From Tupaia tana (Eukaryota > Chordata > Mammalia > Scandentia > Tupaiidae), in contig JAKSZU010000004.1 in NCBI GenBank assembly GCA_026018925.1, forward strand, positions 42,968,233 through 43,032,232: a stretch of 64,000 nt of DNA. The letters run 5' to 3'. Position 1 is the stretch's first letter. Each line of letters opens with the position of its first letter. A model generated the notes under the pieces. It did no database searches. It was not told where the DNA came from and saw nothing but the letters and a program-made list of their open reading frames with translations. The position numbers and the translations under genes are program-made. Of the stretch, positions 47,271 to 56,949 are shown piece by piece.

Positions 47271-47537
47271 TTTTTTTTTTTTTTTTTTTTTAGAAAGAGA
47301 TTTTTGCCATAGGGCGTATGCACTCACCAGAGAGACAGAAAGTGAGAAATCACCCCCCCCCCCCCCCCCCGCCGGGGGGGATGGCCATGCTGCAATCCCT
47401 TCTCCATTCTCCTCTTGGGATTTTGGAAACACGCATGTGCATTCAGCATGAGTTTTAAGCCACTAGGTCCAGGACTCGAACCACAGTTGACTATGTGGGA
47501 GTCCCGCAGCGTAACCATTAAACCATCGCTGGTCCCC
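47271..47537 (-). mobile_element. tRNA-derived SINE, type A, with C18/G7 hairpin
   Basis: A full minus-strand copy with a T-run of about 22. The module's inverted repeat has expanded to C18-GCC-G7 at 47353-47380. The flanks aagccagtgctttt (from 47260) and aagccagtagtttt (from 47539) are the target-site duplication. Confidence 0.92.
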
Positions 47538-47577
47538 AAAGCCAGTAGTTTTTAATAAGTGCTTAAACAAACTTTTC

Positions 47578-47806
47578 TTTTAGATTTTTGACATAGGGTT
47601 CATGTACTCGCTACGGACAGACAGAAAGAAAGTGAAAAATCACCCCTAGGGGGAATGGCCATGTCACAGTCCTCTTCTCAGGATTTTATGCATGCATGCA
47701 CACGTGCCTGGCCTCTCTTTCAGGCCACCTGTTCAGTTCAGGACTCAAACAGTAGAGTTGGCCATGTTGAATCCAGTGTCTCAACCACCATTCTACCCAC
47801 GGGCCC
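47578..47806 (-). mobile_element. tRNA-derived SINE, type A
   Basis: A second minus-strand copy only 40 bp after the previous one: 'tagatttttgacatagggttcatgtactcgct', middle module 'gggggaatggccatgtcacagtcc', and a head ending ccacgggccca. More diverged, so older. Confidence 0.85.
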
Positions 47807-49090
47807 AGCAAATACCCATTATTAATGTGAAGATTCAGAGCACTCATTGACCAAAGAATTTGTTTATCATTTTACAATGATAAATGATGTAATTAGTTCT
47901 TTAGCCCTAGTCTGTTTGGCAGCCCCAATATTAATCTTCAATCCACAGTTGTAAGAAATCATCATTGTGAACTTTGAGGACAAATGTACTGTGTTCACTT
48001 TCTCTATCAATAAGATTAAACATGAAGTACTATCCTTTTAGTTTCTATGAACCTACAGATTTCATTTGTTGTGTTAAACTCAAAGGGATAAATTAAATGC
48101 AACATGTCCACTTGGGTAAGATGTTATCTGTGTGAGATATATTTGTGCTAATATTAAAACTTCATTATCCTTGTGAATAAAAGCTAAAGAAGAGTTGTCT
48201 GTGATTGTGTAGAAATTAATGAATAAACCCTTATCCCCCAACATCTCTACCAAAAGAAATGAAGAATAAAAAAATAAAGAAGGAGAAGGAGAGGAAAGAA
48301 GGAAAAAAGAAAAGAAGGAAGGGAAGGAATTTTATTCTATAGTCTTTGTCCAACAGTTATGTGCAGCTTACAAGTACATTTTCATTTCACAGCTGAACCT
48401 TTCTTTCTTTACCATCACAGTATATTGCCTGTCTGGTTGAATTTATGGCCACTGAACTGCATTTTGCTTTATTCTTCTAAAAGTGGTTTAAAAGTGTTTT
48501 GGAACTCTCTAAACAATAAAAACCTAACAAGAGTAATGTTTTCTAAACAATAACTCATTTTTTAAATGGTCAATAAATACAAACAAGGCAAGTCCCCAAA
48601 GTTCTCTTTGTAGCTTACTAGTTAGAAGAAGGATTAGGAAGAAAACCCATGTGGACTTGTTGCATAGTGACAGCTCTATGGATCTTTTCAAACCCTACTT
48701 TGAATCCCAAGCAAGCTCACCATAGATCATTTAGCACAAAATAATTCACAAACAACACCTGGAAGCAATGGGTCATACTTTTAGACCAGTTTATTTTCAG
48801 AAGTTTTACTAGGTGGGATTGGAATGGAAAGAAAAGTTCTAATTTTAAAGCTAATTTGGCTTCTAAATCCCAGTTACCAGACCCAAATGACAAAGGGTCT
48901 GGGAGAATCCAGGTGAGAACAGAACAGTTTGGTGCCTATGAAAATCATGTGAGACAACTGGATCAAAAAAAAAAAAAAAGTTTCTCTTAGGAAGACTGAA
49001 GACTGAGAACTTTGGTTATCTTGAAGATGGCAAAACTTGGAAAATTCCCTTGTCTCTGCATCCCATACAAGTAACGTAAATGAGACATTT
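47807..49090. other. Gene-free stretch with a purine-rich patch
   Basis: No exon is visible. A GA-rich patch (aaggagaaggagaggaaagaagg and similar) occupies 48258-48330, and an A14 run lies at 48966-48979. Confidence 0.45.
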
Positions 49091-49094
49091 TGTT

Positions 49095-49410
49095 GTTGTT
49101 TCTGTAGGGCCTGTGTGCTTGCCAGAGAGAGAGAGAGAGAGAAAGTGAGCCATCACCCCCCGCCTCCAGGTGCCAGAGAGAGAGAGAGAAAGAAAGAGGG
49201 AGGGAAAATGTAAGACATCACCCCCCCCCAACACCCGGCCCCAGGAGGATGGTCATGTCATAATCCCTCCTCCTCCATTCTCCTGTTGGGATTTTGGGCA
49301 TGGATACACATGCATCCAGCATCATTCTCAAGCCACTGGGTCCAAGACTCAAAGCATGAAGTTGGCCATGTGGGATTCAGTGTTTTAACCTCCATACTAC
49401 CTACTGGCCC
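49095..49410 (-). mobile_element. tRNA-derived SINE, type A, with internal duplication
   Basis: Minus-strand copy in which the segment 'gccagagagagagagaga...catcaccccccgcctccaggt' (49121-49169) is repeated as 'gccagagagagagagaaaga...catcacccccccccaacacc' (49170-49230). The rest of the module and the tRNA-like head (ending ctactggccc) are present once. Confidence 0.88.
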
Positions 49411-49604
49411 TGAAGCAGACATTCTTAACACTTATTCTTCACATCTACAATCACAAACAATGACATTTACATGATTGACACCTCACTATGGTCATGTCTA
49501 GATATTTTATTAAATCTTTCCAATAATTCCTAATGAGTATCACAAACTTTCCTTTTCTTTATTTCTTTGATTCTTTAGTTCTTTAACATACTTACTGTTA
49601 TAAT

Positions 49605-49820
49605 TTTAAGTATATTTATTTGAGAGAGAAAGACAGAGTCTTGTCATGTCACACTTCAATCTCCCTCATTCCCTTAAACCTTCCAGCTAGCCAGGAACAC
49701 AAGTGGGCCTATGACCATGTCCAGCAGGTCTGATGGACTGGGAATCCAAACCCAGGACCTTTACATACGACTCCAGTATATGCAATGGCATCTTGCTGCC
49801 TGCATCACCACAGCTGGGCC
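49605..49820 (-). mobile_element. tRNA-like SINE, type C, most complete copy
   Basis: 'tatttatttgagagagaaagacagagtcttgtcatgtcacacttcaatctccctcattccc', 'ccagctagccaggaacacaag', 'gatggactgggaatccaaacccagg' and 'gccatcaccacagctgggcc'-like end. Read on the minus strand, 'ccctgggtttggattccc' would be the B-box region. This is the best copy for defining the family. Confidence 0.7.
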
Positions 49821-49954
49821 TGTTGTAATAGTCATTAGATCAGTGTATAAGCCTGAACAACTGAAAGCAATTATGTTAGGATTTAATGTTATTTTATTTA
49901 AAAATGAAGACATAGGGTAAATTAAATTTTTAAAATAGTAATATATATTTCTGC

Positions 49955-50204
49955 TTTTTCTTTTACTCATGATTGAGTGTATGTGCCTACATGTGAGTGA
50001 GAAAGAGAGAGATGAGCATAACTCATAGTGTCTGGCCATGCTGTGATTCCCTTTCTCCAATTCTACAGCCCATCAGATCTTGGACTTTTGAACACATGCC
50101 TGTTGTATTTCAGGCTCATTAAGCCAGAGATTCAAATTGAGGTCACAATGTGGGACCCAGCTTTCATGGAGCAGCATATTATGGCTGCACTACAGAGCTG
50201 GTCC
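49955..50204 (-). mobile_element. tRNA-derived SINE, type A, old
   Basis: A diverged minus-strand copy: 'gagtgtatgtgcctacatgtgagtgagaaagagagag', 'gtctggccatgctgtgattccctttctcc', 'gcctgttgtatttcaggctcattaagccagagattcaaattg', ending cagagctggtcc. Confidence 0.7.
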
Positions 50205-50394
50205 TAAATTACATTTCTAAAACTGAATTTAGACTTCGTTACTAATTTTTTCTTATCTTATTATCTCCATAAGGTAAGTACTCCTATTTAAACACATAAT
50301 ACATACGCGTAGGCACAAACACAGCCTTTGTGCATATTCAATAATAGTTCTATTAGGAGTTTAAGTATATACTGAATATTAATTACTCTTTTTT

Positions 50395-50630
50395 GTTTGT
50401 TTGTTTTTGGTAGAGGGTGTGTGCATTCACTGGAGAGAGACAGAAATAGAGAGGGAATGAAAAAGGGAGAAAGCAGTCCAAATGGGTGATGGTCACTCCA
50501 CAATTCCTTCTCCTTCATTCCTCCCTCCTTTTGGAATTTTGAGCATGCACACTCAGCATGTTTTAATGTGGTTCCAACTAGTCAGCCATATGGGATCTAT
50601 CTGCCTTAACCATCACGCCACCACCTGGCC
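50395..50630 (-). mobile_element. tRNA-derived SINE, type A, old
   Basis: Minus-strand copy: (TTTG) tail complement, 'gggtgtgtgcattcactggagagagacag', 'gggtgatggtcactccacaattccttctcc', head ending ccaccacctggcc. It sits immediately left of the L1 3'UTR. Confidence 0.8.
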
Positions 50631-51061
50631 TGTCAATGATATTTTTACTCTGTTGTGGTAAAGGTTCTATAATCTATTCCACTTGTTTGTGTGTATTATG
50701 TTGATTAATCATCTCTTCCGGAATCTCTCCACACCTACCCTTTCCATACCCCCATATAGCTTCTGGTCTCTACCATTCCTCTCCATGAAAATGCCTTTAA
50801 GTCTTTCAGTTTCTGCCTTTGAGTGTGGATACCCAGTATCTGTTAAGTGGGGACACAGTATATGTCATTCATAGCCTGGCTTATTTCAGTTAGCATTATA
50901 TCTCCTAGGTTTGTTCACTTTATTTTAAATTACAGAATATTGTTTTTATTGCTGAGTAGTATCCAGTGTATATACGTACCACATTTTCTTAAACCAGTCA
51001 TCAGTTTTTGGGTACTTAGGTTAAGTCTATGTCTTTGTTTTTGTGAATAATGCTGTAATAA

Positions 51062-51072
51062 ACATGAATGAG
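51062..51072 (+). repeat. Target-site duplication, left copy
   Basis: acatgaatgag, immediately left of the FAM32A retrocopy. An identical 11-bp copy lies at 51682-51692, immediately right of it. Confidence 0.92.
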
Positions 51073-51635
51073 GGCAGACTACCTGATAAACTAGGCACAG
51101 CCATCATAGTGGACTACAAGGAGGTCCAAAAGGGGCCCCTAAACCTAAAAGGTGTCATGGATCTCACCCTGATCAAACAGTAGAAGAAAGAGAAGGACAA
51201 AGACAAGGCGAAACTCCTGGAAGTGATGAGGACAAGCAAAAAGAATGAGGAGAAGAAGGGGTGTGGCCTGGGCAAGTGGACCCCTGCCCAGGGGATATTC
51301 GAGAAGATGCAGGAGAAGTGGCAAATGGAAAGGATTCTGAAGAAAGCGTCCAAAACCCACAAGCAGAGAGTAGAGGATTTCAACAGACACCTGGATACTC
51401 TGACAGAGCATTACGGCATTCCCAAAGTCAGCTGGGCAAAGGAGCCTCCTTGCTCTGGATACGGAGCAGAAACAAGGGAAAGCAGAAGTAAATGCTGGGC
51501 TTATGTTTGATCCCTTTGTTATTTTCTAGAAATACTCTTTTGTAGACCCCTGAATCTTCTGCTGGGGCAGCATTTTTCAAAGCTGTGTACCCTCATTCTG
51601 GAACTTGATTAAAAGCAAGATTGTCCTTTTATTAA

Positions 51636-51681
<46 letters not shown>
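51073..51681 (+). pseudogene. FAM32A: FAM32A processed pseudogene
   Basis: An intronless copy of the mRNA of FAM32A, a small, lysine-rich, conserved nuclear protein associated with RNA processing (family knowledge). Codons 1-112 lie at 51106-51441 without any indel, the same length as the parent protein as I remember it. Diagnostic runs include KKASKTHKQRVEDFNRHLDT and TLTEHYGIPKVSW. Defects: the start ATG is ATA (51106-51108), codon 26 is TAG (51181-51183), and the normal stop position is GAG (51442-51444), which extends the frame to TGA at 51508. 3'UTR-like sequence follows to about 51635. Flanked by the 11-bp target-site duplication acatgaatgag at 51062-51072 and 51682-51692. Inserted in a minus-strand L1, so L1-mediated and younger than that L1. 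No promoter is evident; almost certainly not translated as FAM32A. Confidence 0.95.
51636..51681 (+). repeat. (TA)n tract in place of the retrocopy poly(A) tail
   Basis: The retrocopy 3' end (attaaat at 51631-51637) passes into (TG)(TA)n and CACA, then directly into the right target-site duplication. A poly(A) tail would be expected here. Confidence 0.85.
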
Positions 51682-51685
<4 letters not shown>

Positions 51686-52175
51686 GAATGAGTTGAGTGG
51701 CTTCTTTTTCTTGGAGTACATCTAAAAGTAGAATTCCTGGGTCATACATTAGTTCTACTTTTAGATTTTTGAGGAACCTCCTTACTGTTTTCTACAGTAC
51801 TAATTTACATCTCCTGCCAGCAGTGCACAAGGGTTCTCTGTTCCCCATGATCTTGCCAGAATTTATTTTTGTTTGTTTTTCTTCTAGTCAAGGCATTCTG
51901 GTTGGGGTTAGGTGATACCTGACCATGGTTTTTATGTTTCCCTTATGATGAGAGATTTTTGACCATTTTTCATATGATTCTTAGCAATTTGTATGTCTTT
52001 CTTTAAGAACTATCTGTTCAGGTAAATTGCCTTTAAAAAAAAAAAAAACTGGATTAGAGTTTTTGTTGCAGGTGAGCTGATAGTGTTTCTTATATATTCT
52101 GGTTCCCAAGCCCTTATCTGAAATAAAATTTTCAGGTATTTTCTCATATTTTTGATGAATTCTCTCTATATTCTT

Positions 52176-52323
52176 TTTTTTTTTAAAGATTTTTGACATA
52201 GGGTAAGTGCACTCACCAGAGAGAGACAGAGAGACAGAGAGAAAGAAGAAAGTGAAAAATCACGCCCCCCCAACCCCCGGGAGAATGGCCATGCCATCAT
52301 CCGTACTCCTCTTGGGTTCTTAG

Positions 52324-52370
<47 letters not shown>

Positions 52371-52487
52371 AACACACAAACACGCACATGCCCAATGTGT
52401 TTTTCAAGATGCAAGGTTTGAGACTCGGATTACAGAGTGAGCCATGTGGGATACAGCACAGTAAATACCATGTTGTCTGCTGGACCC
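52176..52487 (-). mobile_element. tRNA-derived SINE, type A, with long internal (CA)n
   Basis: Minus-strand copy nested in L1: T-run, 'agatttttgacatagggtaagtgcactcacc', GA-rich part, module with C-run, a CA tract at 52327-52384 within the module, and the head ending ttgtctgctggaccc. The L1 ORF2 complement continues on its right side. Confidence 0.9.
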
Positions 52488-52613
52488 AGATTAATTTTTA
52501 TAAAACTGAGAGAAGAGGGTCTAGTTTCATTCTTCTGTAAGAGAATATTAGTTTTCCAGCACCATTTATTGAAAAGACTATCTTTTTTCTATTAAATTCT
52601 CACATTCTTTGTC

Positions 52614-52668
52614 AAAATGAATGAATGAACAAATGAACCCACAGTATGAATGAATGAACCCACAGTAT
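52614..52668 (+). repeat. Short tandem duplication inside L1 (GAATGAAT...CCCACAGTAT)
   Basis: The word aatgaa(tgaa)caaatgaacccacagtat is followed by a second 'gaatgaatgaacccacagtat' copy, a local duplication of about 27 bp in the L1 ORF2 complement. Confidence 0.7.
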
Positions 52669-53112
52669 GTTGGGTTCATTTTTGTACTCTCTGTTCTATG
52701 TACCATTGGTATATGTGTCTCTTTCTGTGTCAGTACCATGCTGTTTTGGCTACTATGATATTTTTGCACACTAAAAAGGAACAGACGAGACAAAAAGAAA
52801 ACAATCTCATTTATAATACCCACACACAAATCTTTGCTTAGATTTATTCTAAAGATACAAAAATATAAAAAAGACATACCTTGTTCATGGATTGGAACAA
52901 TCATTATAGTTAAAATGTCTATACTTCCTCGAGTGATCTACATATTCGATGCAAATCTTATGAATATATTAACATTATTCAGAGCAATTTAAAAAATCAT
53001 AACATTTCCTTAGAAATCACAAAAAATCCTCATATCATCCAAACAATACTGTGCAAAAAGCATGAAGTTGGAGGCATTTCACTACCTGACTTCAAAATAC
53101 ATTTTAAGACAA

Positions 53113-53370
53113 ATTAAAATTGACTTTTAGTTAGTGTTTTAGAGTTATTCTCATATGGCAGCTGCAACTTTTACTGGACTCTTTTTTCTTTTTCTGTCCT
53201 CCACTTCTGCCCTCATTGCTCAATCCTGACTTTGTTGTTGACACTGTCCCATAAGATAAGATCAGGGATCTCATTCTTTCCTTGGTTCTTGTGGTTGAGG
53301 CTTGAACTCCTTTCATTGCTCCATCTTTGTCCTGTCTGTTCTGAAACTGCCATGAAACACAGTTCTAACT
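53113..53370. other. Flank of L1, not assigned
   Basis: CT-rich sequence between the inverted L1 end and the next SINE; no exon or repeat recognised. Confidence 0.4.
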
Positions 53371-53424
53371 TTTTTGTGTGTGTATGCCAGGGCATATCTG
53401 CTTACTGGAGAGAGAGAGAGAGAC

Positions 53425-53455
<31 letters not shown>

Positions 53456-53650
53456 CAGACAGAAAAAGTGAGAATGCATCCTCACAATGGGGATGGGCAT
53501 GCCATAGTTCCTTCTTCATTATGTTATTTGGATTTGGGCACACACCCACATGGACCAGGCACCTTTCTCAAGCCACTGGGTCTGTCACTCAAATTGCACA
53601 GTTAGCCATGTGGGATGAAGTGCCATAACCACCATAATGCCAGCTGGCCC
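53371..53650 (-). mobile_element. tRNA-derived SINE, type A, with GA/GACAGA expansion
   Basis: Minus-strand copy. The GA-rich part has expanded to (GA)n and (GACA)n at 53408-53463. The module 'caatggggatgggcatgccatagttcc' and the head ending atgccagctggccc are recognisable. Confidence 0.85.
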
Positions 53651-53904
53651 AAGTGTCTTACTTTTTAAAGGTCTCAGGAAAGATTCATTTCTATTTTCTG
53701 TGAAGGTTACATAGAGTTATATACTAACTACGGACAGTGAGTATCATATAGATGGGATTTTCTTTATAGTGAAGTTTAAATAAGTCCCTATAACACATAT
53801 TTTAATTTAATAAAATCTCATAATTTTCTTAAATTAAGTCCTTTCACTCTAGCCTCAGTATGTCATACATACTGTAGCTTTGTATATAACATTCTGTCAT
53901 CATC

Positions 53905-54182
53905 CAGGGACCAGCAGTTGGCGTAATGGCTATGTCGCTGGACTCCCACGTAGTCGACCGCGGTTCACGTCCCGGACCTGGTGGCTTAAAACTCACGCCA
54001 GACGCGTGTGCGTGCGTGCCCAAGATCCCGAGAGGAGAATGGAGGAGAAGGGATTGTGGCGTGGCCATCCCCCCGGGGGTTGATTTCTCGCTTTCTATCT
54101 CTCTGTCTCTCTCTGTCTTTCTGGCGAGCGCACGTGCCCTATAGCAAAAAGCTCTCCAAAAAAAGAAAAAAAAAAAAAAAAC
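53905..54182 (+). mobile_element. tRNA-derived SINE, type A, young, 16-bp perfect TSD
   Basis: Near-consensus copy with CpGs preserved (gtagtcgaccgcggttcacgtcccgg). A perfect 16-bp target-site duplication acattctgtcatcatc lies at 53889-53904 and 54183-54198. With 10929, 14915 and 60770 it is among the youngest insertions in the window. The A-tail is A7 G A16-like. Confidence 0.96.
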
Positions 54183-54254
54183 ACATTCTGTCATCATCTT
54201 TACTTGAATTTTAAATTAGGGCATATTTGCTTTCTTAGGCCATTTTTAGTAACA

Positions 54255-54410
54255 GGCAATATGACAAATGTTTACTTGTTTTATCTCATTTAATATTCAC
54301 AAAAATTCAGTAAATTTACTACTATGATTACTTTACAAATGAGATCTAGAGAATCATACAGATGACAATTGAGGTGGGGTTAAGCCCAGATAGTCCTTGT
54401 TCTTCAACTT
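54255..54410 (-). mobile_element. MIR SINE, minus strand
   Basis: 'tttatctcatttaatattcacaaaaattcag', 'actactatgattactttacaaatgagatctagagaatcatacag' and 'gtggggttaagcccagatagtcc' follow the MIR complement in order. Confidence 0.7.
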
Positions 54411-56477
54411 TCAAAATTTCTACATATATAAATATGAAGAAATGATGACGTATTCATTCATCATTCTCTACTAACAGAAATATGAGTTTCTTCTTCTAAT
54501 ATCTAGTGTTAAATTCCTTATACACATACAGGCCAATTATAATTTATAGCTGACTTCAGACTTGACTTCATATTTCTGAGTCCTAAAATACCATCTCATT
54601 TTATATTGCATGAGTTGAGTTCAATGGAGGCAGCGAATGTAATTTATTACAGCATTAACAAATGAGTCATTTTTGGTAAATCACAGCTGTTTATTCAAAG
54701 TTTCTATAAATGCCATTCCTAAATTGGTAACAATCACAAGCAAAGCAGTTTTATTTTCATCTTGATATCAAGGTGCAATGTGAGCTACAATGGTTCTTGT
54801 GTATGCCAGCAGTTAAATTGATTGGCTTTAAATTCTATTTAATTATATATCCCACTTTTATTCTGGTAACAGCTAAGGACTAGAAAAACAAAATAGAGCA
54901 CACTTTTAAGTGTTAGAATAGAATAGTTACATTCATGTATATGAAATGTTTAAAATTCACATGGCAGTCATGATGAAATGCTGCATAGGGAAATCTTAAA
55001 ACACTCAAGAAGATTTCAACTCCCTTGCTGGATGTAACTTAGATTGTAGCATTGAAGATTTGCTTAATGTAATTAACAAGAGAGAGGACTATAGAGAAGG
55101 TAATGATAATGTCTGACTCTTCTCTTTAGAGATCATACATGCACTTAACATTCATTTCAACTTGCTTCTAAATGAAATCTTCATTTTCTGTTTGCTTTTC
55201 TATTCATAGCTGATATAAAGAAGAGAGAAAGTAAGTACTAGTAGATTATTCTTTGAATTATAATTTCTTATATTTAAAGAAAAAAAAAGAAATCTATTTG
55301 AACTCGCAAAAATCAAAAAGACCCAGTATTGTTTTAAGAGTAAAGATAGGTCTAATGGAAATTCAGGACACTCTGAGCATTTTGACATTACAAAGGGAAT
55401 AAATGTCATATCAAGGTACAGTTGGACAGCAGTTTATGAGCCCATGCACTAATACTGGGCCATTAACATCAATCATTTATACCCAATGTGTGTTTTTTAC
55501 TTCCTTCCAACTGTCTCTTCATGTGCCTCTTCATTCAAAATTCAGAGAAAGAACACATTTATTTTTGGCTAGATAATGGACTGGAAATTCAGTGATCTTT
55601 AGTTGGAAATACAGGATCAAACGATACATAGATTTGCCCATGTCTAGGGGTTATAAGGAGGGTAGAATGTATTAAGTTTCAAGAGGGATAATTGACATAC
55701 CAATTCCTTCTCAAACATATTTTTGTAGAAGCTGTATTAGCACAGTTAATCTATTCTTGATTATATTTCTTATCACAAGTCATATAATTCACTTCCTTGC
55801 ATTGGAATGAAAGTAAAGTGCAAAGACTTATCAGTCTCTATGTTTTAAATTAGCTTGAACTCAGTCTTTAACATTCATCAACAGTTTTCTTAGTCCTCCA
55901 ACAATCAGTGTTCTTGTTTTCTATTTTAGAAATTCATGAAATGCTGGAGGTGTTTATCTTCTGGAATTGTCAAGGATTCTTTAAATGTTTTCTATAAATC
56001 ATCTCTTGTGTGCCTTCACAGGATATAGCTTAATGAGTTTTAAGGCTTCCTTGGATTAACTCTGTATGTTAAAATTTTGTATCCTCATTTAAAAGTCCTG
56101 AGTTCTATATTTTCCGTATTCTGCCATATCAAAACACTTGGGCATCTCAATTTGCTTTCTGTCTGAGTTTTGGAAATGGAACTAGTTCTGCCTAAATCTA
56201 TGTGATTTGTGCTTGTTTATAACAGAATGTGTATCTCATAAACAATGATACTTAAGATAAAATATATAAGCTTTGAAATATTTTATTATTACTTGAGAAT
56301 GTCATGAAAGATCACAAAAATTAATAATTTGGGGATAATAAATATAGTTTTATGAAATATCTTATTGTATAAAAAAAATTATTGAGCATGAATTGAAAAA
56401 GTTCATCAGTCAATCTGTGAGTCCTGAAGAGTGAGATATTCCAAAATATCTGAGATAGCTATTAGGTATTCTAAGGG
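54411..56477. other. Gene-free stretch
   Basis: About 2 kb without recognised SINE, L1 or LTR and without an exon. Frames are short. Confidence 0.5.
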
Positions 56478-56740
56478 GTGTGGCATCAGGTGGTGTGGTG
56501 ATTAAGGCAACTGAATCCCACATAGCCAACTCTATGGTTCAAGTCCTGGGCCCAGCAGCATGAAAATCATATTAGGTATGTGAGAATCCTATCAGCATCA
56601 TATATGCATGCTCAAAATCTCAAGATGAGAATGGAAGAGAAGGGATTGCAGCATGGCCATCCTTCCTGGGAGAGTGAACTCTTACTCAGGCCCCATCTTG
56701 GTCTCTGTCTGGCAAATACAAATGCTCTAGAGTAAAAAAA
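56478..56740 (+). mobile_element. tRNA-derived SINE, type A, old
   Basis: The head 'ggtgtggcatcaggtggtgtggtgattaaggcaactgaatcccacatagccaac' and 'ggttcaagtcctgggccc' are clear, the module 'aagggattgcagcatggccatcc' is present, and the tail is 'agagtaaaaaaag'. It carries a small insertion in the module (atcagcatcatat). Confidence 0.85.
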
Positions 56741-56949
56741 GAAACAAAAATAATAAAAATACAGGATTATTGGTGTGCTGCCCAAAGTTTGCTGAATTTC
56801 ATCTGTCTAACCATCACTGAGTCTGAAACATGGTATTTTTGCATTTATATGAGTTCTCAGTATAACAAGCAACTGATAAAATGGTGGACACATTTAACCT
56901 GGAGAGATCCTGGTCACAACCTCAGATACCTGATTTATAGTAGGGATTT

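Larger units (their letters stand above)
50650..53112 (-). mobile_element. L1 with 5' inversion, hosting a retrocopy and a SINE
   Basis: From 50650 to 52755 the sequence is L1 in minus orientation: 3'UTR, then ORF2 complement ('gaataatgctgtaataaacatg' before the retrocopy, 'cagcaccatttattgaaaag', 'cagtaccatgctgttttgg'). From about 52756 to 53112 it is L1 ORF2 in plus orientation ('gttcatggattggaacaatcat', 'ggaggcatttcactacctgacttcaaaata'). The inverted block ends at nearly the L1 position where the minus block begins, as expected for twin priming with almost no loss. Interrupted by the FAM32A retrocopy and a SINE at 52176. Confidence 0.85.

Noticed and set aside
51223-51510. FAM32A-like frame as a working short gene
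   Set aside because: The frame starts only at an internal Met because the true start is ATA and codon 26 is TAG; the normal stop is lost. TSDs and the lack of introns mark a processed pseudogene.
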